From positions 66,446,001-66,510,000 of the forward strand of contig CM060831.1 of assembly GCA_030762175.1 (NCBI GenBank): a stretch of DNA of 64,000 nt. Reading direction: 5' to 3'. This stretch comes from Metallyticus violacea (lineage: Eukaryota; Arthropoda; Insecta; Mantodea; Metallyticidae). Numbering within the stretch: position 1 is the stretch's first letter; each line of letters begins with the position of its first letter. The notes under the pieces are model-generated. The model worked only from the letters and a program-made list of their open reading frames with translations, searched no databases and was not told the origin of the DNA. A program made the position numbers and the translations under genes. Below are positions 23,927 to 36,800 of the stretch, one piece after another.

Positions 23927-26900
23927 CTATCGTTTTGTGACATTATTAAGCAGTGCTTACCCATAAAAATTTTCTTTGAATAGCCTAGCACATTTTCTGT
24001 GATGGCATCAGTGATTAATTATTTCTCTATGTGCTAATTTCTTTACATTTGTCTTTTCACTATCCTGAAGTAAAGTATGGTTTCAACGAAGAGTACGCTT
24101 TTAATCTGGTTTTCTTGTTACGCTGCAGATTGGAGCTGTTTTCTTAACGAATTCTTCACAGTGGTTTCATTATATGGAAAAGATTTATAAGATAATTTTG
24201 TATATTAAATACTCTTTGATGAGAAAGTGATTATTTTGATTATGTAGGTAAAATTAAATTTGTGTACCGTTCATTTGCCATTTTAAATACAAATATTCAA
24301 GTCCACGTTTTGGAATATGCAAATCATTTATCTTGAACTAATGATTAGTAATATTCCATTAAATTTATATTTAATTTAATGCTAAATTCTGTAACATAAA
24401 AAATATCATTATACTATTTGAGTTTATCTGTCATCAATAATGTATTCCTTGCTAAATCTCTTGTCCACAGGCACCCGTGCCATGTTCCATAAGGCGATGT
24501 TGCTGACTCAGTGCTTCTTGGAGCTCTCCCTTTCCCTCTTATGAAAGACTTATGGTCATATATGCGATTGATGAGCGCATCTGGCGGTAGCAATATGGGT
24601 ATAACAGGCTTGGACCTCTCGTGGTGCCACATACATTGGGAAGAAATAGCACAATCATTTTCATGTCCATTGCTTCGGCCTACAAATTATAAAGTGTTAA
24701 GCTCCCAAAAAGATGTTGAACGTCAATTATAAAACATACACCAGAATCACTTATTTACAGTGATTTCAAGACCAAAAGTATTGGCTGTGCAATAGAGCAA
24801 GTGTGTGCTTTGAACGAAGATCACTAAGTACATACAATGTTTCTAAGATCCTTTCAACACCGATACCACCTAAGAGTGAGGCTGCCTAGAGACGGTTGGA
24901 CATTTAGCGCCATTTCCCAAATTGTGGAGCACATAAACGTGCCAGTGACAAGATATTGGGAACAGAGCATTACTTACGTTAGCTTAGAAGGAAAGAAGAA
25001 TATTAGACCGCAGCAATAACTCTCCAGGCATTCTAAGCTAAGTACGAACTTCTCTGCATCATGTCCTATCATGAGGAGTGCACTTGGTGCATAAAAAAAT
25101 TATGCCTGTGTAATGTGGTAATCATGTCATGAATTTTCTGCAAATTGCAAACTTTGGGAAACTACCTACCCCTTTTGCTACTACTTCAATTTTTTCATTT
25201 TTTTAATTAGTATTTAACGCCCGTTTTTATTACTGAGGCACCACAGGCGGTGGACACTGGTGATACATGAAATGAAATGATAAATTGGGAAAGGCTTTTT
25301 TTAGGAAGGAAACGTTCCAGGCCTAGGTTTAGGGTACCTCCCCGGCATTTGCCGTTTATAAGGACTGAGGAAAACCTGGAAAAATCCTCAGCCAGGAGGA
25401 CGGTCCTGGCGGGATTCGAACCTCAGACCTCCCGCCCACGAGTTCGCGCCTTAACGACCTCGGTCACCCTTAACGACCCGAAGCTGGTTCATGCATGGGG
25501 TTTACTTTTGTTTTCTGCCGTCTCCGGAATATCCCAGGTGCACTTCAAGAAAATGTAAAACACTTCAGAAACTATTGATTGTAACTAATGATGATGACGC
25601 AGACGCTGAAAGGACCTTGGGAATTCAACATGAGGCGTCGTTGAACCGGAGTTCCAGGCAAATGGCTTAAACTTGCCACTCGTCTGGACTTGGAGTATCC
25701 TCTTAGAGGCAGAGTACACTTTGGTAGTGAGTGTATTCATGTTACGCAAAATGGCGCAGTGTTATTTTCTTTTCCTGCAAGCTCATCATGTTCAAAGTGA
25801 GCAGGAGAAATCGATGCCCCATTTTAGCTGCATATCGTGAGTACCCCTCTCTTCCTTGAGGAATTTCTGCTGTCCCCTATTTTTAAAATAAATCTCTGCC
25901 CGAACAGTACATGATAATCAGCGTCCTAATTTTCTTCAATTACAGTCTTGTGCGAATTAATGTGAACAAGTTGGTAAATTTAGTTTTATAATTTATTCAA
26001 TGCTAATAAAACTCTACACCCACCGCACTATTCATACCCATTGTTGTAGTTATTTCTTTTATTGGTTGTACTAGAAGTAAACAGTTTACTTGCGTTTCTT
26101 GCCGTTTTAACATTTTATTTAGAAAGTATACTTTATTTATAATGGATATCACACATAGTAAGAGAAGTAAGGTCATAATCCTCAATGAATTTTGTTATAT
26201 GACTCAGAGACAGATATACCGCCACGGGTGGCCGAGGCCGTTAAGGCGCGGACTCGTGAGCGGGAGGTCTGGGGTTCGAATCCCGCCAGGACCGTCCTCC
26301 CTGACAGGTTTTTCCAGATTTTCCTCAGTTTAATGGCAAATGCCGGGGACGTATCCTAAACTTAGGCCTGGAATGTTTCCTTCCTTAAAAATATCCTTTC
26401 CCAATATATTATTCCATCTCATGCATTATTAGTGCCCACTGTCTGTGGTGCCTCAGCAGTAAAAACGGGCGTTAAACACTACTTAAAAACAGACAGATGT
26501 CAGCTGAATGTACTGTAAGTTTGGGTGGTGTTAATAATATAATTGGAAGGAAAATAAGATTGGGTCCATTTCATCTCAAAGCAAAGAACGTTGTGACCAA
26601 AACGAAAATTCCCACAAAAGATGTTTTGAAGTGTCCTATTGGCGGAATGATGAACAGAGACAAGTACATCCCAATTTTAGAGAAAAGAGTCGCCCAGAAC
26701 TGGATAATTGGCAGAGGAACTGAACGTGATTTTCCAGCGAGACCTTTCCTTGAAGAATTTTAAACACTTCATGCCAAAAATGGTTTTCACTGGCCTGGAA
26801 ATTTACCAGCTCTCAACGCTATAGAGAATCTTTGGACGATTGCCAAGAAACAGATGAGGAAAATGGGCTCCACCACTCTAGTAAAGATGATTTGTGCTAT

Positions 26901-29900
26901 GATAAAAGTATAGTTTCATGACTCAGAAATAAGTAAAATGCGTAAGAAGTGCATTGACTCTATGCCCAAACGAGAGATAATAATAATTCAGGCCAAGGGT
27001 TATTTTTGTTTGATTTATTTATGGACGCTCTTTAACATCTCAGGTCATCAGCGTCCCATTCAACTCGGCGTGAAACGGCCGACAAATTTTGCTCAGAGGC
27101 CTCTCTTTCAGGCTTGAGGTTCTTTTTCGTGCCGTAAATGTACAACACGGGACCCACGGCTTTACTTCCCTTAGCCATACTTAGGATTTTTACGCCCGAA
27201 AAAATCCATCGGTCCTGGCCGGGTTCGAACCCGCGTTTTGGGTATAGGAGGCAAGTATGGTAACCACTACACCACCAGGACCGACAGGCCAAGGGGAACA
27301 TTAAATACTAAAATTCTGAGTAGTAAAAATTAATGTTGAACTTTTGTGAAATAATTAAAAAAAATAATAACTTTGTTCACATTAATTTTCACAAGAATAT
27401 ACGAGTACTCTGCACATTGTATACGCCAATTTTGGGCATTCATTATTCATACTAGGAGACAATAGTTCGCATTCCGACAAAGAGTATCTCACAAAATAAA
27501 TCCTTTTAAGTTAACAGTCCGAGTTCATAGTCTTTTCCAGTAAGATTGCGTAAATTAGATATGTTTGTAATCTTTGTGTCTTAGGGATTTTATATATATA
27601 AATTATTAGACATTCAAATGTTCCATAGCAAAGAGTTGGTAAAGAAAGTATTTAGAATTAGATATTTTTATTCACAAAGTGTTGTGATTTCATTTAGCTT
27701 TGCAAATAATAAATATTTTAACGTATGTTAATATAATGTACCATATTCGGATTCAGACTAAGAACAGATTCTGATGGAAATGGCTGAGCAGGGTACATGG
27801 GCTTACTGCAACATGTTCATGCCTTCTTGGGCATAAAGAGCAGTGACTTTGGTATATTTTAGTCGCATTGTGAGTTATTCTATCTCGCGGAACTGTTAAT
27901 ACAGTTTCCCTGCTCACTGTACCCTATCTTGATTGAAATTATACCGAAAAATACGTAAAGCATTAATTATACTACCTGTGGAAAAACAAAATGCAGAAAA
28001 TGGTAGAGTAAAAAGGCAGTAACAAACTAAGCATTTGAAGATAGAAACAAGAGGTCGCAGAAGTTTTTTACTGCTACATGCGTCAACATTAAATCCGCCA
28101 TGTTGTACAGTTGGACAGTATTTTGAAGCCTACTGGATGGTACGGCAATACCGATCGCTCGTCTTGAAATAAGGCGCCCCTGCATATTGTTCACTTGCAG
28201 CTCGAAATCACCTTAACAGAACATTTGGTGAAGATGGATAGGGCGCGGTGGACCAACGCGTTGGCCTTCTCGGTACATAAATTAAGTGCGTGCATGTAAT
28301 ATTTAGCTTCTCATTGTGTGCTATTACTCATTAGTTGAGACAGTACGTACACAGTGAGTTACATTTCCTTTTGGCTGGCAAATGAAGAGGTTTCATAACG
28401 TCAGATTTCTCAGCGCCCCTGTTATTACACTGCATCTGCGATCCCAAGTTCCTAACCTCAAAATGCTTAGTTTGGTACTGCCTTTCTACTCTACAATTTT
28501 CTGCATACTGATGTCCGCACTCTGTATACTTTGGATATAGACCAACATAATGTTTAACAAGTTTCTTTATATGTATGATGCATATTTCTCAAGTTAATGC
28601 TGTTTAACCCACTGGTCATTCGTTTTATGACACAAGACGTGAATTGTAAACTGTCTGTGGGAAACGATATAAGACCAAAAACTAAAATTGCAGGAAACAA
28701 GGAAATACGTTATAGCACTTTTATTAATCATTTCATGTAATTTTTAAAGCTCTCGCACCAATTAAACATTCATGAAGTCGACTTTTTTTGATAAATTTTT
28801 CCAGCGAGTTCACTTTGACGTAACCAAGTTAAACACTTAATATCACTTTACTTCTCAACATAGTCTCCATGGAGGCTTCACTTGGTCCAGCGATTTCATT
28901 ATGCTCAGTCGAACTCTACACAAAGTAATTAATGGAGTAGATGGCAACTTCGTTTTGCTTCAACCAAATCAAATGTTAAAATGTGTTCAAAAAAGTGTTG
29001 ACCCAAAAAAGGTCATTGTTATTTACTAGCTTACGCTAAGCCCCACTTGAAGTTTACAAGGCGAATATTCCGTATATAATAAATCACTATATTTAGTACA
29101 ACATTTTAATCAATAAAATGAAATCTAGTTACTAAGAGGTATATACATGCACTTGAGTGTTGTACGTCTGAAGAAAACAAGAGATGCACTAAGTTTGTGT
29201 TCCCCAATTTCAAAAGCCCACCCTTACTTCTTGCCTTCCATTCGCTTGAAGACGTGCCTGTCATGTTAAACGTAACTGTTGCTGTTCATGTATTTATAAG
29301 ACAGTAAACGAGAGAAGACTTATCAGAGCGTGGCGCAGGAATGCCTTTAGCCTCCACAATATACTGTACCATGTTATTCCTTGTGATGTCTGAAACAGGT
29401 CTTCTGGAGAGAGTTGCGAGATAGAGAAAAGTACCCCATTTCAATCTGACTTCCATTTATATATATTGATAAATAAATATATAAGTAGACGTTATGTACG
29501 TTTATTTTTTGTAATATTTTCCTTGCCTTGATCAACTCTTAATAAGAGGGCTAGTCATAAAGTTACTTCCGTTTTATTTTAACAAAAACATCATTGAAGT
29601 TACACAAATTATTTTACGATAGTTTTAAACCACAAGCTTTATATAATTTCCGGCTACATCCATGGAGTTCAACGAGCTAGGAAAGTCCAGTTATGTCCTA
29701 CTAGCCGAGTTTAAATAGATCTTCTGGTCATGTCAATATATATTTCTGCACAACATTCGCAAGATACTTGGTATATTCATGTGGAGTTAAGAGAATTCTT
29801 TGGGTCTTTCACAGAATATAGTTTTTTTATCTATTTTTGTTGTGGTTGTGAAAACTGTTTTTGTTTGGTCTTTATGGCCAAGTATAGAAGTGATTTTTCG

Positions 29901-32900
29901 AGGTTTCAAGGCTCGATATAAGCGAAAAGTTACCTCAAGAAAAAAATCGCCACCTCTAAGAGAAATCATGTCATACAGTAGGAACTCATAATGCGTCTTG
30001 TTGTTTCTTACGTTATTTATTATTAAAATAATAGTTACAGTGGACGCTGAAATTACTGCGCTGTGAGAAATGCCTGAATCCTTTTGAAAATCTTTCGAGA
30101 CATTCGCCGCAATTTATCCACCAGAAAATTGCTAAATTCTTCACGATTATTTTGTTTGAGTACCTATACGAGCTTTATTTCAGATACAGCAGTAATTTTT
30201 ATAAGTATGAAGATGCATAAGCTGAGTGACTTTATACGCACTGTCGACAGATACACCAACTTGCTGGGCTGATTGTGTAAAAGACTTTTGAGAAAAAAAT
30301 TCTGTTCAATAGCCTGTTTCATAAGGCTTCTCCTCTGTTAAAAACCGGTTTATTTGGTCTCGGCTTGTTAATAAAAATGCACTGGATTTGAATTTTGTTC
30401 CCTATACTGGAAATTGCACTTTCCGATGGTGATGTCATTTTTGAAACTAACTGGAAATTCTCTTAAACAATAATTGTACGATTTTTGATGCATAACAATA
30501 ATAAATAAATATTCTTTGTTGTAGTGCACTGTTCGCTACTGAAATGCCCGGGAGTGATGCTAATAACTCGGCCTGAAGATTTCTCCCCTCTCCCTGCATC
30601 GCAAATCTACGTTTGTTCAGCTGTATATCTCACTCTCGTTCACAAACACACATAGAAAGTTAACAGGCACTTCCTACAGAAAAGCAATCGGGGTGTACAA
30701 TTGGTGTATACAAACTTTGACTGGGTAGAGGAATGAGCGCAAGGCGTTACAATTCAGACCCTCATACCTTCGTTTCAGCTCATTTTAATGTCCCTACTGA
30801 AGACTTATTTTCCGGACTGTGAAAAAATGAATTATTAATTTTTATAGTGTCTAATTACTGAGACATCACAGGCGGTGGACACTGATGATACATGAGATGA
30901 AATGATAAACTGGGAAAGCGTTTTATTAAAGGAAGAATACGTTCCAAACCAAAGTTTGGGGTACCTCCCCGGCATTTGCCATTTATGACGACTGAGGAAA
31001 ACCTGGAAAAAACCTCAGTCAGGGAGGACGGTCCTGTGGGAATCGAACCCCAGACCTCCCGTTCACGAGTCCGTGCCTTATCAACCTCGGCCACGGTTGA
31101 GTTACTAATGACGCCATAGACCTATAAAAAGAAACTCCGGAGTAAATTTCTAGCCGCGATTGCCTCAAAAGGGAATGCAAAAGATGCTGGATTAGTTTAC
31201 AGATCAAAGGCCAGTGCACCTACTTTTTGCTATATCTTTAGTCATGCATTTGACATAAAAAGACCAACAAAATTCATTTATCACAAAAATAAGCGTCGGT
31301 AAATGATTTTACAAGCACTTTCAGCCTAATCCACAAAATATTTAGAATAAATGGTGTCAAATCTTTTAAGGTATTTAATGTCGGAGATATATATCCGACA
31401 TATCACCCAAGTAGTATTGTGCAAGGTAACTAATCTTGAAAGAATACAAAAGACTATTTTTGTTGAAAAAATGAAAGATGTGTTTTTCTCTGCACCGGCA
31501 GGACAAATAAGTAGATAGAGACAAATGATATGAAATCAATAATCGACAATATGCTGTCAGTAGTTAACTCTATTTGTGCTGGCTCAAATGGCACTTCTCT
31601 TCACACTATAACTTTGGAATATTTCACTGCATTGATGACTTTCTCTTGTTGATGGACTGGAAGGAGAAACTCGAGGAACCAGGCATCACGATTATCTAAT
31701 TTTAATGCACTAGCGGGTTAATTTTCCTAATTATAAAGACGCAGAGATATAAGAATCCAAGTGTTCATCATTTTACTTAGAAAAATTATCAAAAAATGAT
31801 GTTAAACTCGGTCTCAAATTAAAAAAAGCACCTTACTTAAAAACACAGGAAACAAGAATTGTAAATGATAGTAGGCATACTATTAAAATACCGCCAATCA
31901 ATCATCCAAAACTGGAGGGAAAAGAGAGAGAGAGAAATACTGTCGAGGTCTCCTACTGCTAAATGGGTGTCTTCTTCGGGTAATTTTCTATGAGCATTAA
32001 TTAAACCGTATTATTACAAAAATACTAAAAAGTTATGGTTTTCAAGGAAGAAATATAATAAGCCATGAACATATTGAATAAGGTTAATTACTGTATTGTA
32101 TTATATCACAGCATAGAACTTCACACCTTCATGTAACAATACGAAGAAAAACGTGCTTTAAAGTTTTCATATAGTACTTGTCTCATACCACTTCAAGAAG
32201 AATTGAGCAAAGCAATACTTCACAAATACTATACTAATAAAAATATGAACATAGAAGAGACAACGGCTGATCTAGAAAATGGTAGATTGCTGTACTTTTA
32301 ACTATTTTAAACGCACTGCTTTTAATAGTCCTAATTATAACTACATGTGGAGAAATAATGAACCAAAATATTTCCTGTTTATTACACTGAGTGTACATGC
32401 TTCAGTTTCATGCTTTTTAGACTTCCTGTAAAATGGAAGCACATAAGAGAAGATACAGAAAATAGATTCGCCGGAACGGTAAAGCTAAAAGACCATATAC
32501 CTCTATAATTTAGTGGATGTAGACATAACAGTAAAGATGACATTCCGTTCGAAAGAAACTGAATTGCTTAGAATTGGCAAGGTTATTTTAAGAATTTTAT
32601 TCCTTGCTGAACGACAAAGAAGACTGGGGGGTAAAAACGTTATGCTCAGTACTAAAATGGGCTGGTATATTGAATATCTTCGTTCAGAGAAATTCGAAAT
32701 TTATTACAACTGAAAATGCTATTGATATTGGAGTTATGAAGCCACGGATATTGAATGTTTCTATTTGTTTGAACGATATAGCACATACACTTTTTACACT
32801 ACGTATATGCAGTTGAATACAGTAGTTTATTCCAGAGAGGGCTTCAAAGGTATTGCATACGACAGTCTTAGAAGCTCTGTGTCGTACATCGTCCAGATTT

Positions 32901-33808
32901 AATTCCATACATAAAATTATTTTATGGACTGTATTTCCTTTGCTCATTTGGGATGTTCTCTACCTCAAGTTATTTGAAAAAGTTGATGTTTTACATTCTG
33001 TAAAGCTGACCTTTTATCTGAGGAAGTATAAGTCAAAATTACAGTCTCCTTATAATGGTTATTTACTATTATAGCGCCAAACAGAAGACGTCGAATTGCA
33101 TATAAGTGCGGTTGTGATTCCACATGTCATTAGTTATTATATACTTTTGTAAATCAAGGTTGTTTATACCTATTAAACAATTAGTCCCTAGGTTACGTTT
33201 AACTTTAACTTACTTTTAGACAACGAAGTGGGTAGTTACATTGTTTTCAGGATATGAGCAAAGAGCTAACATTATTATAAGCTTTGAAGCTATTAATGTG
33301 TACATTCTGTAACACTTTTATGCCTTATAAGAAACTCCCCCATTTATGAGAGTCAATTTCTTTAAAGGTGATAATCGTGTTGTCCATGATAGTGTGGTCA
33401 CAGAGTGGCGCATTTGGGCTAGTACATATCCCATCCTACTTAAGCAATATATAAAATTAATATACATTAATTTATGCTCTTATATGCTATGCATAATGAT
33501 AGGTTATTTATCACAGCAGTGAGGGTTCAAATTCAGCAGCAGATATTTTAATATTTTGTGAGCAGCATTAAATTTTTTATCGCCCATTGGTTGGAGCACG
33601 TAGTGGTATTCTAATTGTTCGATTGCAGCACATGGTGTCATCTGTTCTTATTTTTTATTTTTTGTTAAAGCTTATTTTTAAGATATTGGTGAGTTTGTCG
33701 CGGGCTGCCTAATGAAGAACACCTTCCGACTTCTGGCTTGGCCATTCGGTGCCTTGGGTTGATTTTCAGTGCGCTCCATATGGAAAGCGTCTTTTTGGCA
33801 TCCTTACC

Positions 33809-33841
<33 letters not shown>

Positions 33842-36800
33842 GGAGAGGAGGAATGAAAAAGGACAGTGGTCATCTCTACATTTACTACCAGAGCCGGAAT
33901 TATATTGTCAAATAATGAAAATCATAGGAGCCTATTTTTTAAAAAAAGTTTAATAAATGTATGAAGAAAGTAAACGAGAAAATCTTTTTGTTGCGTGTAA
34001 AATTATGACCTTTTCTATGGTATGTTATGCATTTGGGTATTTTTGTGCTGTTTGGGGGGATTTTAAGAAATTAAAATATAGAATAATTGTGTTTCATTGT
34101 GGATAAATACAGATAAATTCCTGTGGCATACTTTATAAGTTGAGTAATTGCAATAATTGTTAATAAGATCTATCAAGTGTTGAAGATAAATTTGTTGTGT
34201 AATTGTAGTTTGTCCTGTTGTGAGATAAATATACATTTAATACCAGTTGTTTTGTTTTTGCCTAAACTTGTTCTAATCTATTATGTTTTGATTTTCATGT
34301 ACAAAAGAAAATATTTCAATGCTCTTGCTTATTGAAACTATCATTGCAATGTGCATTCCTCACTCCTATTTCAACTGATGATTTATTCTTTAAGGGGTGT
34401 ATTTAATAAATTGTTAATTTATTGAAAGTGTTAAATAAAATTAAAAGCATTGCGTTACAAATTCATTCTTCTCCCGTGATATTCGGTAGAAAAACTTTTC
34501 CACCACCAAACTCTAGGAGTTTATCATATTATTTCGCTTCCTTAAAGCTGAAGGCATCCGAGAGAGTGCTAATAATACGAGAAAATCAGAAATATTAAAA
34601 GAAACATTAAGGCCTCAATCGTTTCCTTTTTATCGTCCAAGTTATAGGCCTGAAAACTAAATTACTAAGAAGTTAAGGAGGAAATTCAATGCTTTTATTG
34701 CGCTAAGCAACCGCAGTTTCTATGCACTAGTGGAAAGCAGTAGAACCTCAGTGAACGCGCGATACCCGGGAAGACTAGAATTATAGTTCCTCCGACGCAG
34801 GCAATTGAGCTTGCTCGTCGTGTTTACAATGCCAGCATTTTCCGTTGCACTTCCATGGAAAGAGTGTATTAGACTTTCTCTTGTGTAATTGTGTATTAGG
34901 GAGTATGCAGAGAGTGAGCTATCTGCTGGAATAAAGAATATTTATTTATGGTTGTTATATAAAAAAGAAACCGTACCAAGTACGTAGGTAAAAATTTCGT
35001 GCTACCTTTCCAAGAGTATCAACTCCATCGGGAAGTGCAGTTTTCAGATTGGTGAATAAAGTTCGAACCCAAGGCGTTTTTACTGACAAAAAAAAAAAGC
35101 ATTGTTTTAACAGAGATTCGATTGAGTTTCCACCGCGTTCTCCGGGTCTAACTCCATTGCACTTCTACCTATGAGGGACTCTTAAGGATGTTGTATACTG
35201 TAGAAAACCAGCTACACTGGCAGCACTTCGGCATGTGCTGTAATCACTGAGGACATTTTCGCAAAAGTTGCTCAATCAGTAGTTCAACGTACTCAGAAGT
35301 GTATCGACGCCGATGGTGGGCGTTTAAGATGATTCTGTTTGTGTGAATTAAGTTTTGTTATGTTAACACAGTTTTTTCTTTACTTCGAATGGTGAATAAT
35401 TTTTTTGGCACACTCTGTATATATAGCAGCGAAACTTCAACGAATTATGGCACAGAAATATGAGGTTGTAAAGTAAATATATAACCTTAATGTACTTCAC
35501 AATATACGTCACATATATTTTTGGAGCTGTGGGTCATATGGATGAATTCTTTTACCTCTGTACTTTTGCAGAATTTTAAGTAATGTCTCTTGTCTATCAA
35601 ACACTGAACCAAAGTGCTTTAATTGTGCACGTCCGTAGGAACGGAGTCCTTCTCTCGACATGTAATGTGTGATGGACATCAAAGCAACGCTCTCACAAAG
35701 GTAGTGTGAATTGTTGAGAAGGCTGCCAGCTCCCATTATTTCACCCCGCTCTGCGAATTCTCTACAAAGTGGAGAAAATGAGTCTTTTTTTTTAGACTTG
35801 AAATCTTCCGATAAATTAATTCTTTCTAACAGATCTTTCTCTTATGGTCATACATGTACTTTAAAAAGTATAGGGATATGCTATGCGTGTACATTTAATT
35901 GATCGCAATGTATTGACTAAATGTCTCGATTGAAACCTTCTACCAAAGCCAGCTCTAAAAGCGGATTAGATTATGCAACCTAATTGAGGTTTTACGAGGT
36001 TTCTTACTTAATAGACCGTAAGAACTGGATATGATTTACTAAGCTATTTAATATTTGTATAAAAAACCCTATTTTGCCTACTTTAAGCACAATGGAATAG
36101 CTCTTTTAAATTCTAAGATTAATACATTCATTTAACTGAACTTTTAGAAAATGTACACGTACTGATGAAATAAATTAAGAAAAACAAATACTTTTAGAAA
36201 ATTGACTTAACTCAGGATATACTATTATTTATAATAGCTTAAAACAGTCATAAAGTTGGTCCCATTATTTATATGGACGATATTCTCCAAAGACTAAAAA
36301 ATGTAATAATTGTCGAAATTAAATTAGATAAAAAAATAGTACAGTTAATGTGGTGCTCTTAGTGGGTGATATAATAATTTACGAAGTAATAATAATTTAA
36401 AAATATTTATGTACATTATTACAAACTTTTACTCAATTTTAATGCTTCAATAAAAAAATCTGAGCTTGTGATTTTTGGAGAATAGCACTTAATAACATTA
36501 TAAAATTATCTTAAGTAATAAAGTCCTATATCAAGTTTAAATTTTAATTATATCAGTTGTAAAGTGAATTACAATGGCAGGGAAGGAAAAAAAAAACAAA
36601 CTACATAAATTTAAACATGTCTGTGAAATAATTACGACTATACTAAAAAGAAAAACTCAATGAGAGAACAACCAGTGTTTTATTGCATGAATGCGAAATA
36701 TGCCCCACAAGGGGCAAAAAAAAAAAAAAAAAAAAACTATTGAAACCGTATACTAACAGCAGAAATTAAATAACTTAGAGCAGTAAAAGAATGCACGACA

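Larger units (their letters stand above)
25943..27399 (+). mobile_element. Tc1-like transposon carrying two SINEs
   Basis: Ends: CAGTCTTGTGCGAATTAATG at the left and a related minus-strand end at 27399. TA lies at 25941-25942 and 27400-27401. Removing the two SINEs leaves about 0.9 kb, so the transposase centre is deleted. The start is MDITHSKRSKVIILNEFCYM at 26142, the first helix-turn-helix, ending at TQRQI where a SINE-A is inserted. After it the frame resumes and has NRDKYIPILEKRVAQNW near 26675-26720. The last block reads WPGNLPALNAIENLWTIAKK near 26795-26850; the catalytic aspartate of the usual S-P-D-L-N-P block is alanine, while the final glutamate is kept. Confidence 0.88.

Noticed and set aside
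23758..23940. Plus-strand frame rich in Ser, Leu and Phe
   Set aside because: The minus-strand reading is highly charged, spliced in phase and ends with stop and AATAAA; the plus-strand frame is its shadow.
26226..26290. True tRNA-Ser or tRNA-Leu gene
   Set aside because: The A- and B-boxes belong to SINE-A; its acceptor ends do not pair and the unit recurs in eight places.
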